NCBI GenBank assembly: GCA_040769125.1 | Contig: JAXGLO010000001.1 | Location: 1,674,001 to 1,738,000, forward strand | DNA: 64,000 nucleotides | Direction of reading: 5' to 3' | Source: CAIXSE01 sp040769125 | GTDB lineage: Bacteria; Actinomycetota; Thermoleophilia; UBA2241 | Part shown: positions 1-9,437 of the stretch, piece after piece | How positions within the stretch are numbered: the stretch's first letter is position 1 | How the letters are laid out: each line of letters begins with the position of its first letter | Made by a program: the position numbers and the translations under genes | Notes under the pieces: model-generated | The model's input: only the letters and a program-made list of their open reading frames with translations | Told to the model about the DNA's origin: nothing | Databases searched by the model: none

Positions 1-56
1 CAGAACAAGGCAGCCGCCATGCTGCGTGCCGTTGAGATCGCCCACGAGGAGTTCGC

Positions 57-60
<4 letters not shown>
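1..60 (+). CDS. trpE: TrpE, anthranilate synthase component I (C-terminal tail only)
   Basis: Only the last 19 codons and a TGA stop are present; the rest lies upstream of the window. The residues KAAAMLRAVEIA match the conserved C-terminal helix of the chorismate-using subunit of anthranilate synthase. It is followed directly by trpG, whose GTG start overlaps the TGA (GTGA). The identification rests mainly on this context, because a 19-residue fragment alone would not be enough. Confidence 0.8.
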
Positions 61-690
<630 letters not shown>

Positions 691-701
<11 letters not shown>

Positions 702-1737
702 GATCCTCAGCCATGCCCTCGGCGAGCTGGCCGCCGGCCGGGACCTGAGCGAGCACGAGGCGCGCGACGTCATCCTCGAGATCATGGGCGGCCGGGCCGG
801 CGAGGCGCAGACAGGGGCGTTCCTCAGCGCCCTGCGCATCAAAGGCGAGACCGCCGAGGAGATCGTGGGCATGGCGCGCGCCATGAGCGTGCTGGCCGAG
901 AAGGTCGACGTCGACGCCGACGTCATCCTCGACGTCGTCGGCACGGGCGGCGACCAAGCGAGCACCTTTAACATCTCGACGGCGGCGGCGCTCGTGGCCG
1001 CCGGCGCCGGCGTCACCGTAGCCAAGCACGGCAACCGCTCCGCAACCAGCATGTGCGGCAGCGCCGACGTCCTCGAAGCAGTGGGAGTGGCCATCGACAT
1101 CACGCCCGCCCAGGTCAGCCGCTGCATCGCCGAGGCCGGCGTCGGCTTCATGTTCGCGCCACGGCACCACCTCGCCATGAAGCACGTGGCCCCGGTGCGA
1201 CGCCAGCTCGGCATGGCCACCACCTTCAACCTGATCGGGCCGCTCACCAACCCGGCCGGCGCCCGCCACCAGCTCATCGGCGTCGCCGACGCCAGGTATA
1301 TCGATCGCATCGCGACCGCCGTGCGCCTCATGGGCACCGAGCGCAACCTCGTCGTGCACAGCGAGGACGGCCTCGACGAGATCTCCACGACCTGCGAGAC
1401 CACCGTCATCGAGGTGTTCGCCGGGCAGGGCTACGACGTGCGCTACCAGCTCAGGCCGGAGAAGCTCGGCCTCACGCGGGCCCGGCTCTCCGACCTGCGC
1501 GGCGGCGGCGCCACCGAGAACGCCGCCTTGCTGCGCGACGTCCTCGACGGCACGCCGGGCCCCCGCCTCGACGTCGTGCTGCTGAACGCCGGCGCAGCGC
1601 TCTACATCGCCGAGGCGACCGACAGCATCGAAGCCGGTGTCGCGAGGGCCCGGGCGGCCGTCGCCGCCGGCGACGCGCGCGCCAAGCTCGACCTCCTCAT
1701 CGAGGTGACGAACCGCTTGAAAGAGGAGACGGCATGA
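691..1737 (+). CDS. trpD: TrpD, anthranilate phosphoribosyltransferase
   Basis: Transfers the phosphoribosyl group of PRPP to anthranilate, the second step of the tryptophan branch. The 348 residues are the normal length. The PRPP/Mg loop GTGGD is at residues 84-88 and the KHGNRS motif at about 112-117. The downstream NPAGARHQLIGV segment is also typical of the nucleoside phosphorylase-II fold. Translation starts at a GTG inside the trpG 3' end (11 bp overlap). The only nearby ATG, at 699, is out of frame. The stop is fused to the trpC start (ATGA), so expression is probably coupled to both neighbours. Confidence 0.97.
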
Positions 1738-2555
1738 GCGACTTCCTCGCCGCCATGATCGAGAGCTCGAAGCGCAGAGCCGCCGCGGGGCGTGCGGAGC
1801 GTCCCCTGGCGCGGCCGGAGCAGCCCGGCCTCCGCGGCCGTCTCGTCGAAGCGCTCTCGGCGGAGCGCGTGGCGCTCCCGGGCACGCCGCTCCACGAGGC
1901 GCCCCTCGGGGTGATCGCCGAGATCAAGCGGCGCTCGCCGAGCAAGGGCGACCTCGCCCCTGCGCTCGACGCAGGCATCCAGGCGCGCCTTTACGAGGCG
2001 GCAGGCGCCGACGCCGTCTCGGTGCTCACCGAACCGGACAGCTTCGGCGGCTCTCTTGACGACCTGCGCGCCGCCGCGGCCAGCGTCGCGATCCCCGTCC
2101 TCCGCAAGGACTTCCTTGTCGACGAATACCAGGTATGGGAGGCCGCGGAGGCCGGCGCCGCCGCGGCCCTGCTGATCGCAGCGGCCCTCCCGGGAGACGA
2201 TCTGCGAGTGCTCCTCGAGGAATGCCACGCCTGCGGCCTCGACGCTCTCGTCGAGGTACACGACGAGCCCGAGCTCCGCGCAGCCCTCGACGCCGGCGCG
2301 GATCTGATCGGCATCAACAACCGGAACCTGCGAACTCTCACCGTCGACCTGAGGGTTACGGAAAAGCTCGCGCCCCTCGTACCAGCAGGCTTGACCGTGG
2401 TCAGCGAGAGCGGCGTCGGAGGGGCGGCGGACGCGCACCGTGTGCGCCGCGCCGGCGCGCGCGCCCTTCTCGTCGGCGAGCTTCTCGTCACCGGGCTGCG
2501 CTGCCACTACGTCAACACGATCTCGTCACTGCGCGCCACTGGAGTTGAGCCATGA
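1734..2555 (+). CDS. trpC: TrpC, indole-3-glycerol phosphate synthase
   Basis: Decarboxylating ring closure of CdRP to indole-3-glycerol phosphate, on a TIM barrel. The catalytic motif IAEIKRRSPSKG puts Glu63 and Lys65 in place, and VLRKDFLVDEYQ supplies the second active-site lysine strand. GINNRNL and VVSESG follow in the usual order. The start ATG overlaps the trpD stop and is preceded by GAGGAG. The last helix is unusual: the common LVGESL...DP segment reads LLVGELLVTGL and then diverges to the stop. This could be natural divergence of a non-catalytic end; I see no frame that restores the usual sequence. Confidence 0.95.
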   Translation: MSDFLAAMIESSKRRAAAGRAERPLARPEQPGLRGRLVEALSAERVALPGTPLHEAPLGVIAEIKRRSPSKGDLAPALDAGIQARLYEAAGADAVSVLTEPDSFGGSLDDLRAAAASVAIPVLRKDFLVDEYQVWEAAEAGAAAALLIAAALPGDDLRVLLEECHACGLDALVEVHDEPELRAALDAGADLIGINNRNLRTLTVDLRVTEKLAPLVPAGLTVVSESGVGGAADAHRVRRAGARALLVGELLVTGLRCHYVNTISSLRATGVEP

Positions 2556-3244
2556 CGTACATCAAGGTCTGCGGCCTCACGCGCGAGGCCGACATCCGAC
2601 AGGCCGCCGCCCTTGGAGCCTGGGCGTGCGGCTTCATCCTCACCGAGAGCCCGCGCCGCGTGAGCGCCGCGCGCGCCCGTGAGCTGGCCGCTTACGCGCG
2701 GCGCGCCCTTCCCGTCGGCGTGTTCGGCGCCGAGCCGGCCGACCTGATCGCGGCGATGGCCGACGAGGCCGGCGTGATCTGCGTGCAGCTCTGTGCAGGC
2801 CCCGACGGCCCCTCGGTCGCGGAGGTGCGGACGGCAACGCAAGAACGCGGCACGCGGCCGCGCATCATCGCCGCCGCCGACGCCCCCGACGCCGCCGACG
2901 CCGACTTCGTCCTCTTCGACTCCAGGGAGCCCGGCAGGTACGGGGGCACCGGGCGGCCGGCCGACTGGGAGGCGGCGGCAGCCGTCCCAGGGGCGAACTA
3001 CCGCCTCCTCCTCGCCGGCGGGCTCACGCCCGTGAACGTCGGGGCCGCCGTCGCTCGAGTCCGACCGCTGGCCGTCGACGTCTCGAGCGGCGTCGAGTCC
3101 GCCCCCGGCGAGAAAGACCAGGAGCTCCTGTTCGCCTTCTTCAGCGCTGTAGCGGAGGCCGACATGGTCGCGGCCCGGCCCAGGTCTTCCCCGACCCCGG
3201 GCGCCAAGTCCGAAGACGGGGCGAACGCCGAGGAAGGTCGATGA
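2552..3244 (+). CDS. trpF: TrpF, phosphoribosylanthranilate isomerase
   Basis: Amadori isomerisation of phosphoribosylanthranilate to CdRP. The N-terminal KVCGLT motif supplies the catalytic Cys7. LFDS at 121-124 supplies the general acid Asp123, and AVDVSSGVE near 174-182 is the C-terminal phosphate-binding strand of the barrel. The core is followed by a poorly conserved, charged tail of about 35 residues, so at 230 residues it is a little longer than most homologues. The ATG overlaps the trpC TGA (ATGA) and the stop overlaps the trpB ATG, continuing the coupled series. Confidence 0.95.
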   Translation: MTYIKVCGLTREADIRQAAALGAWACGFILTESPRRVSAARARELAAYARRALPVGVFGAEPADLIAAMADEAGVICVQLCAGPDGPSVAEVRTATQERGTRPRIIAAADAPDAADADFVLFDSREPGRYGGTGRPADWEAAAAVPGANYRLLLAGGLTPVNVGAAVARVRPLAVDVSSGVESAPGEKDQELLFAFFSAVAEADMVAARPRSSPTPGAKSEDGANAEEGR

Positions 3245-4500
3245 ACACCGAGGCCCGCTTCGGCCCCTACGGCGGGCGCTACGTGCCGGAGACGCTCATC
3301 CCGGCGCTCGACGAGCTCACGGCCGCCTACGAGAAGGTCCGCGCCGACGCGTCCTTCCAAGCTGAGCTCGCGCACCTCCTCGCCGACTACGCCGGCCGCC
3401 CCACGCCGCTGTACCATGCCGCGCGGCTCAGCGAGCGCTGCGAGGCGACGATTCTCCTCAAGCGAGAGGACCTCTGCCACACAGGCGCGCACAAGATCAA
3501 CAGCGTCCTCGGCCAGGTTCTCATGGCCAAGCGCATGGGCAAGCGACGCGTGATCGCCGAGACCGGCGCCGGCCAGCACGGCGTCGCCACCGCCACCGCC
3601 TGCGCCCTGCTCGGTCTGACCTGCGCCGTCTACATGGGCAGCGAGGACGTCCGCCGTCAGGAGCTCAACGTCGTGCGCATGCGCCTCCTGGGCGCCACGC
3701 TCATCCCGGTCGAGAGCGGCTCGTGCACCCTCAAGGATGCGATGAACGAAGCGCTGCGCGACTGGGTCACCAACGTCGGCGACACCTACTACTGCATCGG
3801 CTCGGTGGCCGGACCCGCGCCGTACCCGGCGATGGTCCGCGATTTCCAGGCCGTCATCGGCAACGAGACCATCGCCCAGGTACGGGAACGCTTCGGTCAC
3901 CTGCCCGACGAGGTCGTCGCCTGCGTCGGGGGAGGTTCCAACGCCATGGGGATCTTCCACGCCTTCCGCAACCTGCCGGTGCGCCTCACCGGCGTCGAAG
4001 CGGCCGGTGAGGGCCTCGAGGGCCGCCACGGCGCCCCGCTCGCCAAAGGCCGGCCGGGAGTCCTCCACGGCTCTTTCAGCTACCTCCTGCAGGACGCCTG
4101 GGGCCAGATCACCGAGGCCCATTCGGTCTCAGCCGGCCTCGACTACCCCGGCGTGGGCCCCGAGCACGCGTGGCTCAAGGATTCCGGCCGGGCCCTCTAC
4201 GCCGCCGTCACCGACAGTGAGGCGCTCGCCGCCTTCCGCGCGCTCGCGGAACTCGAAGGCATCATCCCGGCTCTGGAGAGCGCCCACGCCCTCGCGTACG
4301 TGCTCCGTGGGCCAAGCCGCGGCGCCACCGCTACGGCGCCGTCGCCCTCCGCCACGGGACGATTGACGATCGACGGTGAGGCAGCGCTCAACCCCGCCGG
4401 CACACGCTTCGCCGCCGGCGACCTCGTCATCATCAATCTCTCCGGGCGAGGCGACAAGGACGTCCACGAAGCCGCCGCACTGCTGGGGGTGGAGCCGTGA
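3241..4500 (+). CDS. trpB: TrpB, tryptophan synthase beta subunit
   Basis: PLP enzyme that condenses indole with serine. HTGAHKIN contains the PLP lysine (Lys85), and ETGAGQHG contains the acid-base Glu107. GGGSNAMGIF binds the PLP phosphate. The protein ends with the standard NLSGRGDKDV signature. An unusual alanine/threonine/proline-rich insertion of about 30 residues lies just before that signature (roughly residues 358-390), where most TrpB proteins have a short loop. It is in frame and the flanking motifs are intact, so activity is expected. The start overlaps the trpF stop; the stop overlaps the trpA GTG. Confidence 0.97.
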   Translation: MNTEARFGPYGGRYVPETLIPALDELTAAYEKVRADASFQAELAHLLADYAGRPTPLYHAARLSERCEATILLKREDLCHTGAHKINSVLGQVLMAKRMGKRRVIAETGAGQHGVATATACALLGLTCAVYMGSEDVRRQELNVVRMRLLGATLIPVESGSCTLKDAMNEALRDWVTNVGDTYYCIGSVAGPAPYPAMVRDFQAVIGNETIAQVRERFGHLPDEVVACVGGGSNAMGIFHAFRNLPVRLTGVEAAGEGLEGRHGAPLAKGRPGVLHGSFSYLLQDAWGQITEAHSVSAGLDYPGVGPEHAWLKDSGRALYAAVTDSEALAAFRALAELEGIIPALESAHALAYVLRGPSRGATATAPSPSATGRLTIDGEAALNPAGTRFAAGDLVIINLSGRGDKDVHEAAALLGVEP

Positions 4501-5330
4501 CGATCGCACCCAGGCTCAAGGCCGCATTCGCCATGCCCCGCTCCCAGCACGCGGCCCTCATCCCCTACGTCACCGGAGGCCACCCCGACCTCCCCACCAG
4601 CCACCGCCTCATCGAGACGCTCATCGAGGCCGGCGCCGACATCATCGAACTGGGTGTGCCTTTCTCGGACCCCATCGCCGACGGCCCGGTGGTGCAGACC
4701 TCGACGCATGCCGCACTGCTCGCCGGCATCACGCCCGATGATGTGCTCGGCCTCGCCGCCGCCCACCGCGACGCCGCACCGTTCGTGCTGCTCACCTACC
4801 TCAACACCGTACTGGCTGGAGGTCCGGAGCGGTTCTTCACGCGTACCGCCGAGGCCGGCGTCGAGGCGCTCGTGATCCCCGATCTGCCGCTGGACGAGAC
4901 CGGCGGAGGCGCGGAGGCTCTCGCCGCCGAGGCCGGCGGCCTCGCCGCCCTCGCCGCCGACTGCGGCGTCAGCCTCGTGCCCATGGCCACACCCACCAGC
5001 ACCGACGCGCGCCTCGACCTCGTGGGGCAGTCGGTCACGAGCTTCGTCTACTGCGTGTCGGTTACGGGCGTCACCGGGGCGCGGCAGGAGCTGGGCGCGG
5101 CGCTGCCCGATCTCATCGGGCGCCTCCGCGCCCGCACGGACGCGCCTCTCGCCGTGGGCTTCGGGATCTCGACGCCGGAGCAGGCGGCCCGCGTAGCGGA
5201 CCTAGCCGACGGCGTCATCATCGGCAGCGCCCTGATCGATCTCGTCTCGCGAAGCGACGACGCCGACGCGGCCTGCCGCGCGGTGGGCGACCTGACCAGC
5301 GCCGCGAGCACAGCCATCGCCGCCGGCTGA
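4497..5330 (+). CDS. trpA: TrpA, tryptophan synthase alpha subunit
   Basis: Cleaves indole-3-glycerol phosphate to indole, which is channelled to TrpB. The motif ELGVPFSDPIADGP holds catalytic Glu51 and Asp62, and VGFGIS near the C terminus is the phosphate-binding strand. Length (277 aa) is normal. There is a small alanine/glutamate-rich insertion at about residues 138-156, between the barrel segments IPDLPLDE and LVPMATPTS. The GTG start overlaps the trpB stop. It is the last gene of the operon. No strong terminator is visible after it, and its 3' end runs into the remnant of a convergent DUF190 gene. Confidence 0.96.
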   Translation: MTIAPRLKAAFAMPRSQHAALIPYVTGGHPDLPTSHRLIETLIEAGADIIELGVPFSDPIADGPVVQTSTHAALLAGITPDDVLGLAAAHRDAAPFVLLTYLNTVLAGGPERFFTRTAEAGVEALVIPDLPLDETGGGAEALAAEAGGLAALAADCGVSLVPMATPTSTDARLDLVGQSVTSFVYCVSVTGVTGARQELGAALPDLIGRLRARTDAPLAVGFGISTPEQAARVADLADGVIIGSALIDLVSRSDDADAACRAVGDLTSAASTAIAAG

Positions 5331-5334
5331 AGCC

Positions 5335-5613
5335 CAGCGACTGCCGCAACGTCGCCCCCGGACAGGTCGTCGGTCGGCCGGGAACGAACCGCCGCAGAGA
5401 CGCGACGATCTCGACGTCTACCGGCATGTCGTCGGAGAGCCGCAGACCCCCTGCAAGGTGGATGCGGCTGTGAGCGCCGAAGCCGAGGTAGCCGTGCAGC
5501 ACCGTCGCCCCGGCGAGATGACGCTTGCCGCTTACTCGCCGCCCTGACGACAGCCTCGTAGAGCGACCTGCCGTGATGACGGTCGCTGTTGCCGACGGAG
5601 ACGCGCAGCAGCC
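5335..5613 (-). pseudogene. Frameshifted DUF190 (PF02641-type) gene remnant next to fluC
   Basis: Translation of the minus strand gives consecutive DUF190-like blocks in different frames. LLRVSVGNSDRHHGRSLYEA lies in one frame (about 5613-5530). LAGATVLHGYLGFGAHSRIH, followed by LRLSDDMPVDVEIV, lies in the next (about 5520-5385). A short tail, PTDDLSGGDVAAVAG, returns to the first frame (about 5375-5330). No start codon is usable ahead of the first block. DUF190 genes are often found beside crcB/fluC, which fits this position immediately downstream of fluC. At least two frame changes suggest decay rather than programmed shifting, but two sequencing errors would look the same. Function of the family is uncertain. 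Confidence 0.65.
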
Positions 5614-5643
5614 CAGCGTTCCCAAGCCGATGCGCGACTTCCC

Positions 5644-6021
5644 CTACACCAGTCGTGAGACGGCGAGGCCCGCGCACAGCGCCACGAAACCGAGGCCGTT
5701 CTGGAGGAGCACGTTGCCCACGGCCATGAGCCACCCGGCGTCCCGCAGAAGGCTCGTCGTGTCGACCATGAAGCTGGAGAAGGTCGTGAAGGCCCCGAGG
5801 AAGCCAACCATCACGATGATGCGCGCTTCATCGAACAGGGCCCAACGACCCTCGAAGAGGCCGAACAGGAGGCCGGCCACGAGGCATCCGAGGATGTTGA
5901 CCAACGCCGTGCCCCACGGGAAACGGGAGCCGAGCACGGCCTGCGCCAGGCCCGAGAGGCCGTAGCGAGAGAGCGCCCCGGCGGCGCCGGCGACGGCGAG
6001 CAGCAGGAGTCTGGTGAGCAT
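5644..6021 (-). CDS. fluC: FluC (CrcB), fluoride ion channel
   Basis: Small dual-topology membrane channel that exports fluoride. The 125 residues contain four hydrophobic segments (about 3-25, 35-56, 67-90, 98-122). The family motif GTALVNILGC includes the conserved pore Asn42, and GFLGAFTTFSSF (74-84) is the phenylalanine/threonine box. The ATG at 6021 is chosen because GGAGGT sits four bases upstream and the protein then begins at the usual place. An upstream in-frame extension has no family similarity. A tRNA-Val gene ends about 80 bp upstream on the same strand. I found no fluoride riboswitch motif in that gap. A single fluC is present here; the family can work as a homodimer. Confidence 0.93.
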   Translation of the reverse strand: MLTRLLLLAVAGAAGALSRYGLSGLAQAVLGSRFPWGTALVNILGCLVAGLLFGLFEGRWALFDEARIIVMVGFLGAFTTFSSFMVDTTSLLRDAGWLMAVGNVLLQNGLGFVALCAGLAVSRLV

Positions 6022-6102
6022 CGTACCTCCCTGTGTTGGCCGCCGGGCACGGCAGCGCTGAGGGGACTCTACAGGAGAGGAACGGCGCGAGTGGCCTGAA
6101 AA

Positions 6103-6178
6103 TGGTGGGCGACGTTGGTTTCGAACCAACGACCTCCAGCTTGTCGAGCTGGCGCTCTCCCAACTGAGCTAGTCGCCC
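6103..6178 (-). tRNA. tRNA-Val (anticodon GAC), with encoded CCA
   Basis: A full 76-nt cloverleaf is visible. The acceptor stem GGGCGAC pairs with GTCGCCC. The D arm is GCTC...GAGC, the anticodon stem CCAGC/GCTGG, and the T arm GTTGG-TTCGAAA-CCAAC. Discriminator A and a genomic CCA follow. The seven-base anticodon loop reads TCGACAA, so the anticodon in positions 34-36 is GAC (valine). Position 33 is C rather than the nearly invariant U. All stems pair perfectly, so the gene is not otherwise degraded. It lies upstream of fluC on the same strand. Confidence 0.95.
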
Positions 6179-6310
6179 CCGCAGAGACGGCAGTATACCA
6201 ACGGCGTGGCGACGTTTCCAGCCGCCACACCGTCAGGATCGCCACGCCGACGGCGCGAGCCACAGGCGCTCTCGCCGGCGCAGCGCTGGCTCCACCGCAC
6301 CGTCAATCCA

Positions 6311-6332
6311 GGCGCGCCGCTGTCAGCGCGCC
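6311..6332 (-). terminator. Terminator-like hairpin at the 3' end of the helicase gene
   Basis: GGCGCGC (6311-6317) and GCGCGCC (6326-6332) form a perfect 7-bp stem that overlaps the helicase stop codon. No T-run follows, so termination efficiency is uncertain. Confidence 0.35.
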
Positions 6333-7792
6333 GCAGACCTCCGTGGCACACGGCGGCGGATACCGCGTGAGGCGGAGCGACGGGCGCCGCCGTTCCACAC
6401 CAGCTTGCCCGGCCTGGGCTGCACCAGGTGAGACTCGGGGATGGCGCGCTTCTCGTAGTCGAAGCCCGGCAGGTCCTGGCGCTCAAGAGTCACTCCGATG
6501 AGGCTCTCGATCGCCTTGAGCTCGTGAACGTCCTCGGCGGTGAGCAGGCTGGCCGCGATCCCGCTGGCCCCGGCGCGCGCCGTGCGACCGATGCGGTGCA
6601 CGTAGTCCTCGGGGTTGGTGGGAATGTCGAAGTTGACGACGTGCGTGATGTTGTCGACGTCGATGCCGCGCGCCACGACGTCTGTGGCCACCAGCACCGC
6701 GATCTTGCCGGCCTTGAAGCCGTCGAGCGCCTTCTGGCGCTGACCTTGAGTGCGGTCGCCGTGGATCGCCTCGCAGGTCACGCCCGCCTTGTTGAGCGTG
6801 CGCGCCAGGCGCTCGGCGCGACGCCGTGTGCGCGTGAAGACGAGTGTGCGCTGCGGGTCGTGATGGCGGAAGTACTCCACCAGCAGATCGACTTTCTGAT
6901 CACGATTCACCGGCAGGATCTTCTGCTCGATAGCCTCGATCGGCGTCGCGCTGCCGCCCAGTTCGATGAAGATCGGCTCGTTGAGCGTGTCCTCGATAAT
7001 GCTGAGCACCTGCTTGCTCATCGTGGCGCTGAAGAAGAGGTTCTGGCGGCGGTCCGGAACAGCAGCGATGATGCGCTTGACGTCCGGCCAGAAACCCATA
7101 TCGAGCATGCGGTCGGCCTCGTCGAACACCAGCGTGTCGACCCGGTCGAGGAGGATGTCGCCCTGGCGCAGCATGTCGAGGAGGCGACCGGGCGTGGCGA
7201 CGAGCAGATCGACGCCGCGGCGCACTCTCTTGGCCTGGGGGTCATAGGGCACGCCGCCGAAGACGGCGAGCACGGTGCGGCCGCTGTACGTGCTGAGCTT
7301 CTCGCCGACCTCCTCGATCTGCGCGCAGAGCTCGCGCGTCGGCGTGATCACGAGCGCCGTAGGATGAGCGGTGCGGCCGTCGGAGACAGTCTCGCCGTTC
7401 ATGAGCTGCAGGATCGGCAGCACGAAGGCTGCCGTCTTGCCGGTACCCGTCTGCGCACAGCCGACGACGTCGCGGCCGGCCAGAACGCGCGGGATGGCGT
7501 GCTCCTGGATCGGCGTCGGTGTCTCGTAGCCCATCGCCGCGACGCCGGCGAGGAGCTCGGCGTTGAGGCCGAGCGCGGCGAACTGGGGCAGGTCGACCTC
7601 CGGGGCAGGGCCCGCTGGGCGCTCGGCACGGACGCGCTCCGTGAAGCTCTCATCGACGCCGCGGCGGCCGCCGCGCGATCCCTGGCTCGGCCCGCGGCTA
7701 CGGCCACGACCGCGGCGGCGGCGACGCGGCCGGCCGTCACCGGCCTGCGCCTGCTGGGTCGTGTCTGTCGTGGTGTTCTTGTCTGGATCCAC
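6323..7792 (-). CDS. DEAD-box ATP-dependent RNA helicase (RhlE/DeaD type)
   Basis: Unwinds or remodels RNA, probably in ribosome assembly or mRNA turnover. The order is a 60-residue Arg/Gly-rich, RGG-like N-terminal tail, the Q motif (TPTPIQ), Walker A AQTGTGKT at 113-120, PTREL, DEAD at 224-227, SAT at 255-257, and motif VI HRIGRTARAG at 399-408. A short basic C-terminal tail ends the protein at 489 residues. Having the low-complexity basic region at the N terminus is less common than at the C terminus. The start is GTG at 7792. Its SD is weak and a roughly 480-bp gene-free stretch lies upstream, so a long regulated 5' UTR like those of cold-shock helicases is possible. Confidence 0.93.
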   Translation of the reverse strand: MDPDKNTTTDTTQQAQAGDGRPRRRRRGRGRSRGPSQGSRGGRRGVDESFTERVRAERPAGPAPEVDLPQFAALGLNAELLAGVAAMGYETPTPIQEHAIPRVLAGRDVVGCAQTGTGKTAAFVLPILQLMNGETVSDGRTAHPTALVITPTRELCAQIEEVGEKLSTYSGRTVLAVFGGVPYDPQAKRVRRGVDLLVATPGRLLDMLRQGDILLDRVDTLVFDEADRMLDMGFWPDVKRIIAAVPDRRQNLFFSATMSKQVLSIIEDTLNEPIFIELGGSATPIEAIEQKILPVNRDQKVDLLVEYFRHHDPQRTLVFTRTRRRAERLARTLNKAGVTCEAIHGDRTQGQRQKALDGFKAGKIAVLVATDVVARGIDVDNITHVVNFDIPTNPEDYVHRIGRTARAGASGIAASLLTAEDVHELKAIESLIGVTLERQDLPGFDYEKRAIPESHLVQPRPGKLVWNGGARRSASRGIRRRVPRRSAAR

Positions 7793-8278
7793 TCAGTCTC
7801 GCTTTCTCGGAACAGGCTCACGCGGCAGCGCACCAGCGGCGGCCGATGAGCGCGCGGGTTCATGGCTCGCCGCCGGGGTGCGCGTGGGTTCGACTGCTGG
7901 GGGGCCGCCCTCGGAGCGGCCGGACGAACTACGGACGTCGTTCCTTTCATTCAGTACGCTGCCCGGTCGTCACAGAGTCTGAGAACGGAGGGGGAGGAAC
8001 GCCCAGCGCGTTACGCGCAGGCACAAACCGGCTCCCGTCGATGAATCAGACGCTATCAAGTCAGGTTTACGAGGACAAGCGCCGTCGACGGCCGGTACGG
8101 TGATCAAGGGCGCAGCGCCCGCGCCGGTTCAACTGCCCCGCAAGATCGTCGTGCAGCGAGGAGCCCGCGGGCCTCTCCTCCTCCGGCTCGCCGCCCGTGG
8201 TCGAGCGACGCCGGCGCCGTCGAGGCAGTGAAGGGCGACCTCGTCGCCGCTGAACCTCGAAGAGCCGGCGATACGGCC
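7793..8278. other. Gene-free stretch between helicase and deaminase genes
   Basis: This 486-bp interval has no open frame with protein-like composition on either strand. It would contain the promoter and 5' UTR of the helicase gene. A weak candidate is TTGTCC with a 17-nt spacer to TAGCGT, on the minus strand near 8075. A small palindrome GGGCGC-A-GCGCCC lies near 8107 and could end the deaminase transcript. I see no recognisable riboswitch, tRNA or repeat. Confidence 0.4.
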
Positions 8279-9319
8279 TCAGGCATCCCAGGTGTACGCC
8301 GCGCCGATCCGCGCCAGCCGATCCCGCGTGGCCCGCTCGCAAAAGACGCCCGCGAGCGCATGCTCGTACATCGCGCGCGGTGAGTGGCCGAGGCTTTCGG
8401 CAGCGGCGCAGTCGGCACTCAAGTCGGTGCCCATCAGCACCGGGTCGTCCGACGAAATCGAGCACCGCACCCCGGCCGCGAGCATACGCGGCAGCGGATG
8501 CTCGGCCAGGGTGCCGACAACTCCGGTACGGACGTTGCTCCAGGGAGTAACGTCGCAGACGATACCGCGAGCGGCGATCTCGGCGAGAAGCGCCGGATCC
8601 TCGACGGCCCGCACGCCGTGCCGCAGGCGCTCGGCGTGCAGCAGGTCGAGGGCGACGCGCACAGAGGCAGGGCCGGCATGCTCGCCGGCGTGGGGCGCGG
8701 CTCTGAGACCGCCCTCCCGAGCGGCCGCGAACGGCCGCGCGAACAGCTCCGGCGGGTAACGGTGCTCGCTGCCCCCGAGGCTGAGACCGACCACGCCTCG
8801 CTCGCGGTACTTCACCGCCCACTTCACCAGCTGGTCGGCGGTCTCAACCGGGAGGTTGCGAGTGATATCGGGCGTCAGCCTAACCTCGACCCCGTGCCGC
8901 TCCCTTGCCTCCTCGACGCCGGCGCAGTAGCCGTCGAACACCTCCTGCCAGGAGGAGCCCCGAGCCACGGGCTCCGAGGGCGAGAAGATGGCCTCGATGT
9001 ACACGCAGCCCTGGGCGGCGGCTTCGCCGGCGTAGTCGACGAGGATCTCGCGGAAGTCGCGCTCGTACCGCAGCGCCTGCGTGGTTCCGATCCACACCTG
9101 GATGAAGTGATCGAAGTCGCTGAAGCGGCAGAACCGCCGCAGGCTCTGCTCGTCCCGCGCCGGCAGGCGCACATCGTTGCGGCGCGCGATCTCGAGCAGA
9201 CGAGCCGGCCTGACGGTCGCCTCGAGGTGCACATGCAGCTCGATCTTGGGGTACGGCAAGGCACGCTCCCCCGGGGAGGGCGAAGGCTCTCCGGAGGCAG
9301 TGTACTGATCGGCCGTCAT
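8279..9319 (-). CDS. Adenosine deaminase-family amidohydrolase
   Basis: Zinc-dependent deaminase of the adenosine/aminodeoxyfutalosine deaminase superfamily (346 aa). PKIELHVHLE supplies the first zinc histidines (His29, His31). HAGEH in the middle supplies another ligand and the catalytic glutamate, and ISSDDP near residue 294 the last aspartates. The SLGGSEHRYPPELF segment matches the SGAE region of the family. The ATG at 9319 is chosen because similarity begins about 20 residues later, while the in-frame upstream extension consists of low-complexity repeat sequence. The substrate cannot be fixed from sequence: adenosine is the default, but 6-amino-6-deoxyfutalosine (menaquinone synthesis) is an alternative. 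It has no operon partner. Confidence 0.85.
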   Translation of the reverse strand: MTADQYTASGEPSPSPGERALPYPKIELHVHLEATVRPARLLEIARRNDVRLPARDEQSLRRFCRFSDFDHFIQVWIGTTQALRYERDFREILVDYAGEAAAQGCVYIEAIFSPSEPVARGSSWQEVFDGYCAGVEEARERHGVEVRLTPDITRNLPVETADQLVKWAVKYRERGVVGLSLGGSEHRYPPELFARPFAAAREGGLRAAPHAGEHAGPASVRVALDLLHAERLRHGVRAVEDPALLAEIAARGIVCDVTPWSNVRTGVVGTLAEHPLPRMLAAGVRCSISSDDPVLMGTDLSADCAAAESLGHSPRAMYEHALAGVFCERATRDRLARIGAAYTWDA

Positions 9320-9437
9320 AGCGCCATCGTACCGCACCCGCCAGACGCGACGCCCGCCGGACGCATGCCAACAGAGCTGGACAACGAGCTTGCGGCGATC
9401 CCCGCGAGGTATCAGGCCGACCGGTCGGCCACTCGCC

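Noticed and set aside
6022..6102. Possible fluoride (crcB) riboswitch upstream of fluC
   Set aside because: The conserved core of the crcB motif could not be aligned in the 81 bases between tRNA-Val and fluC.
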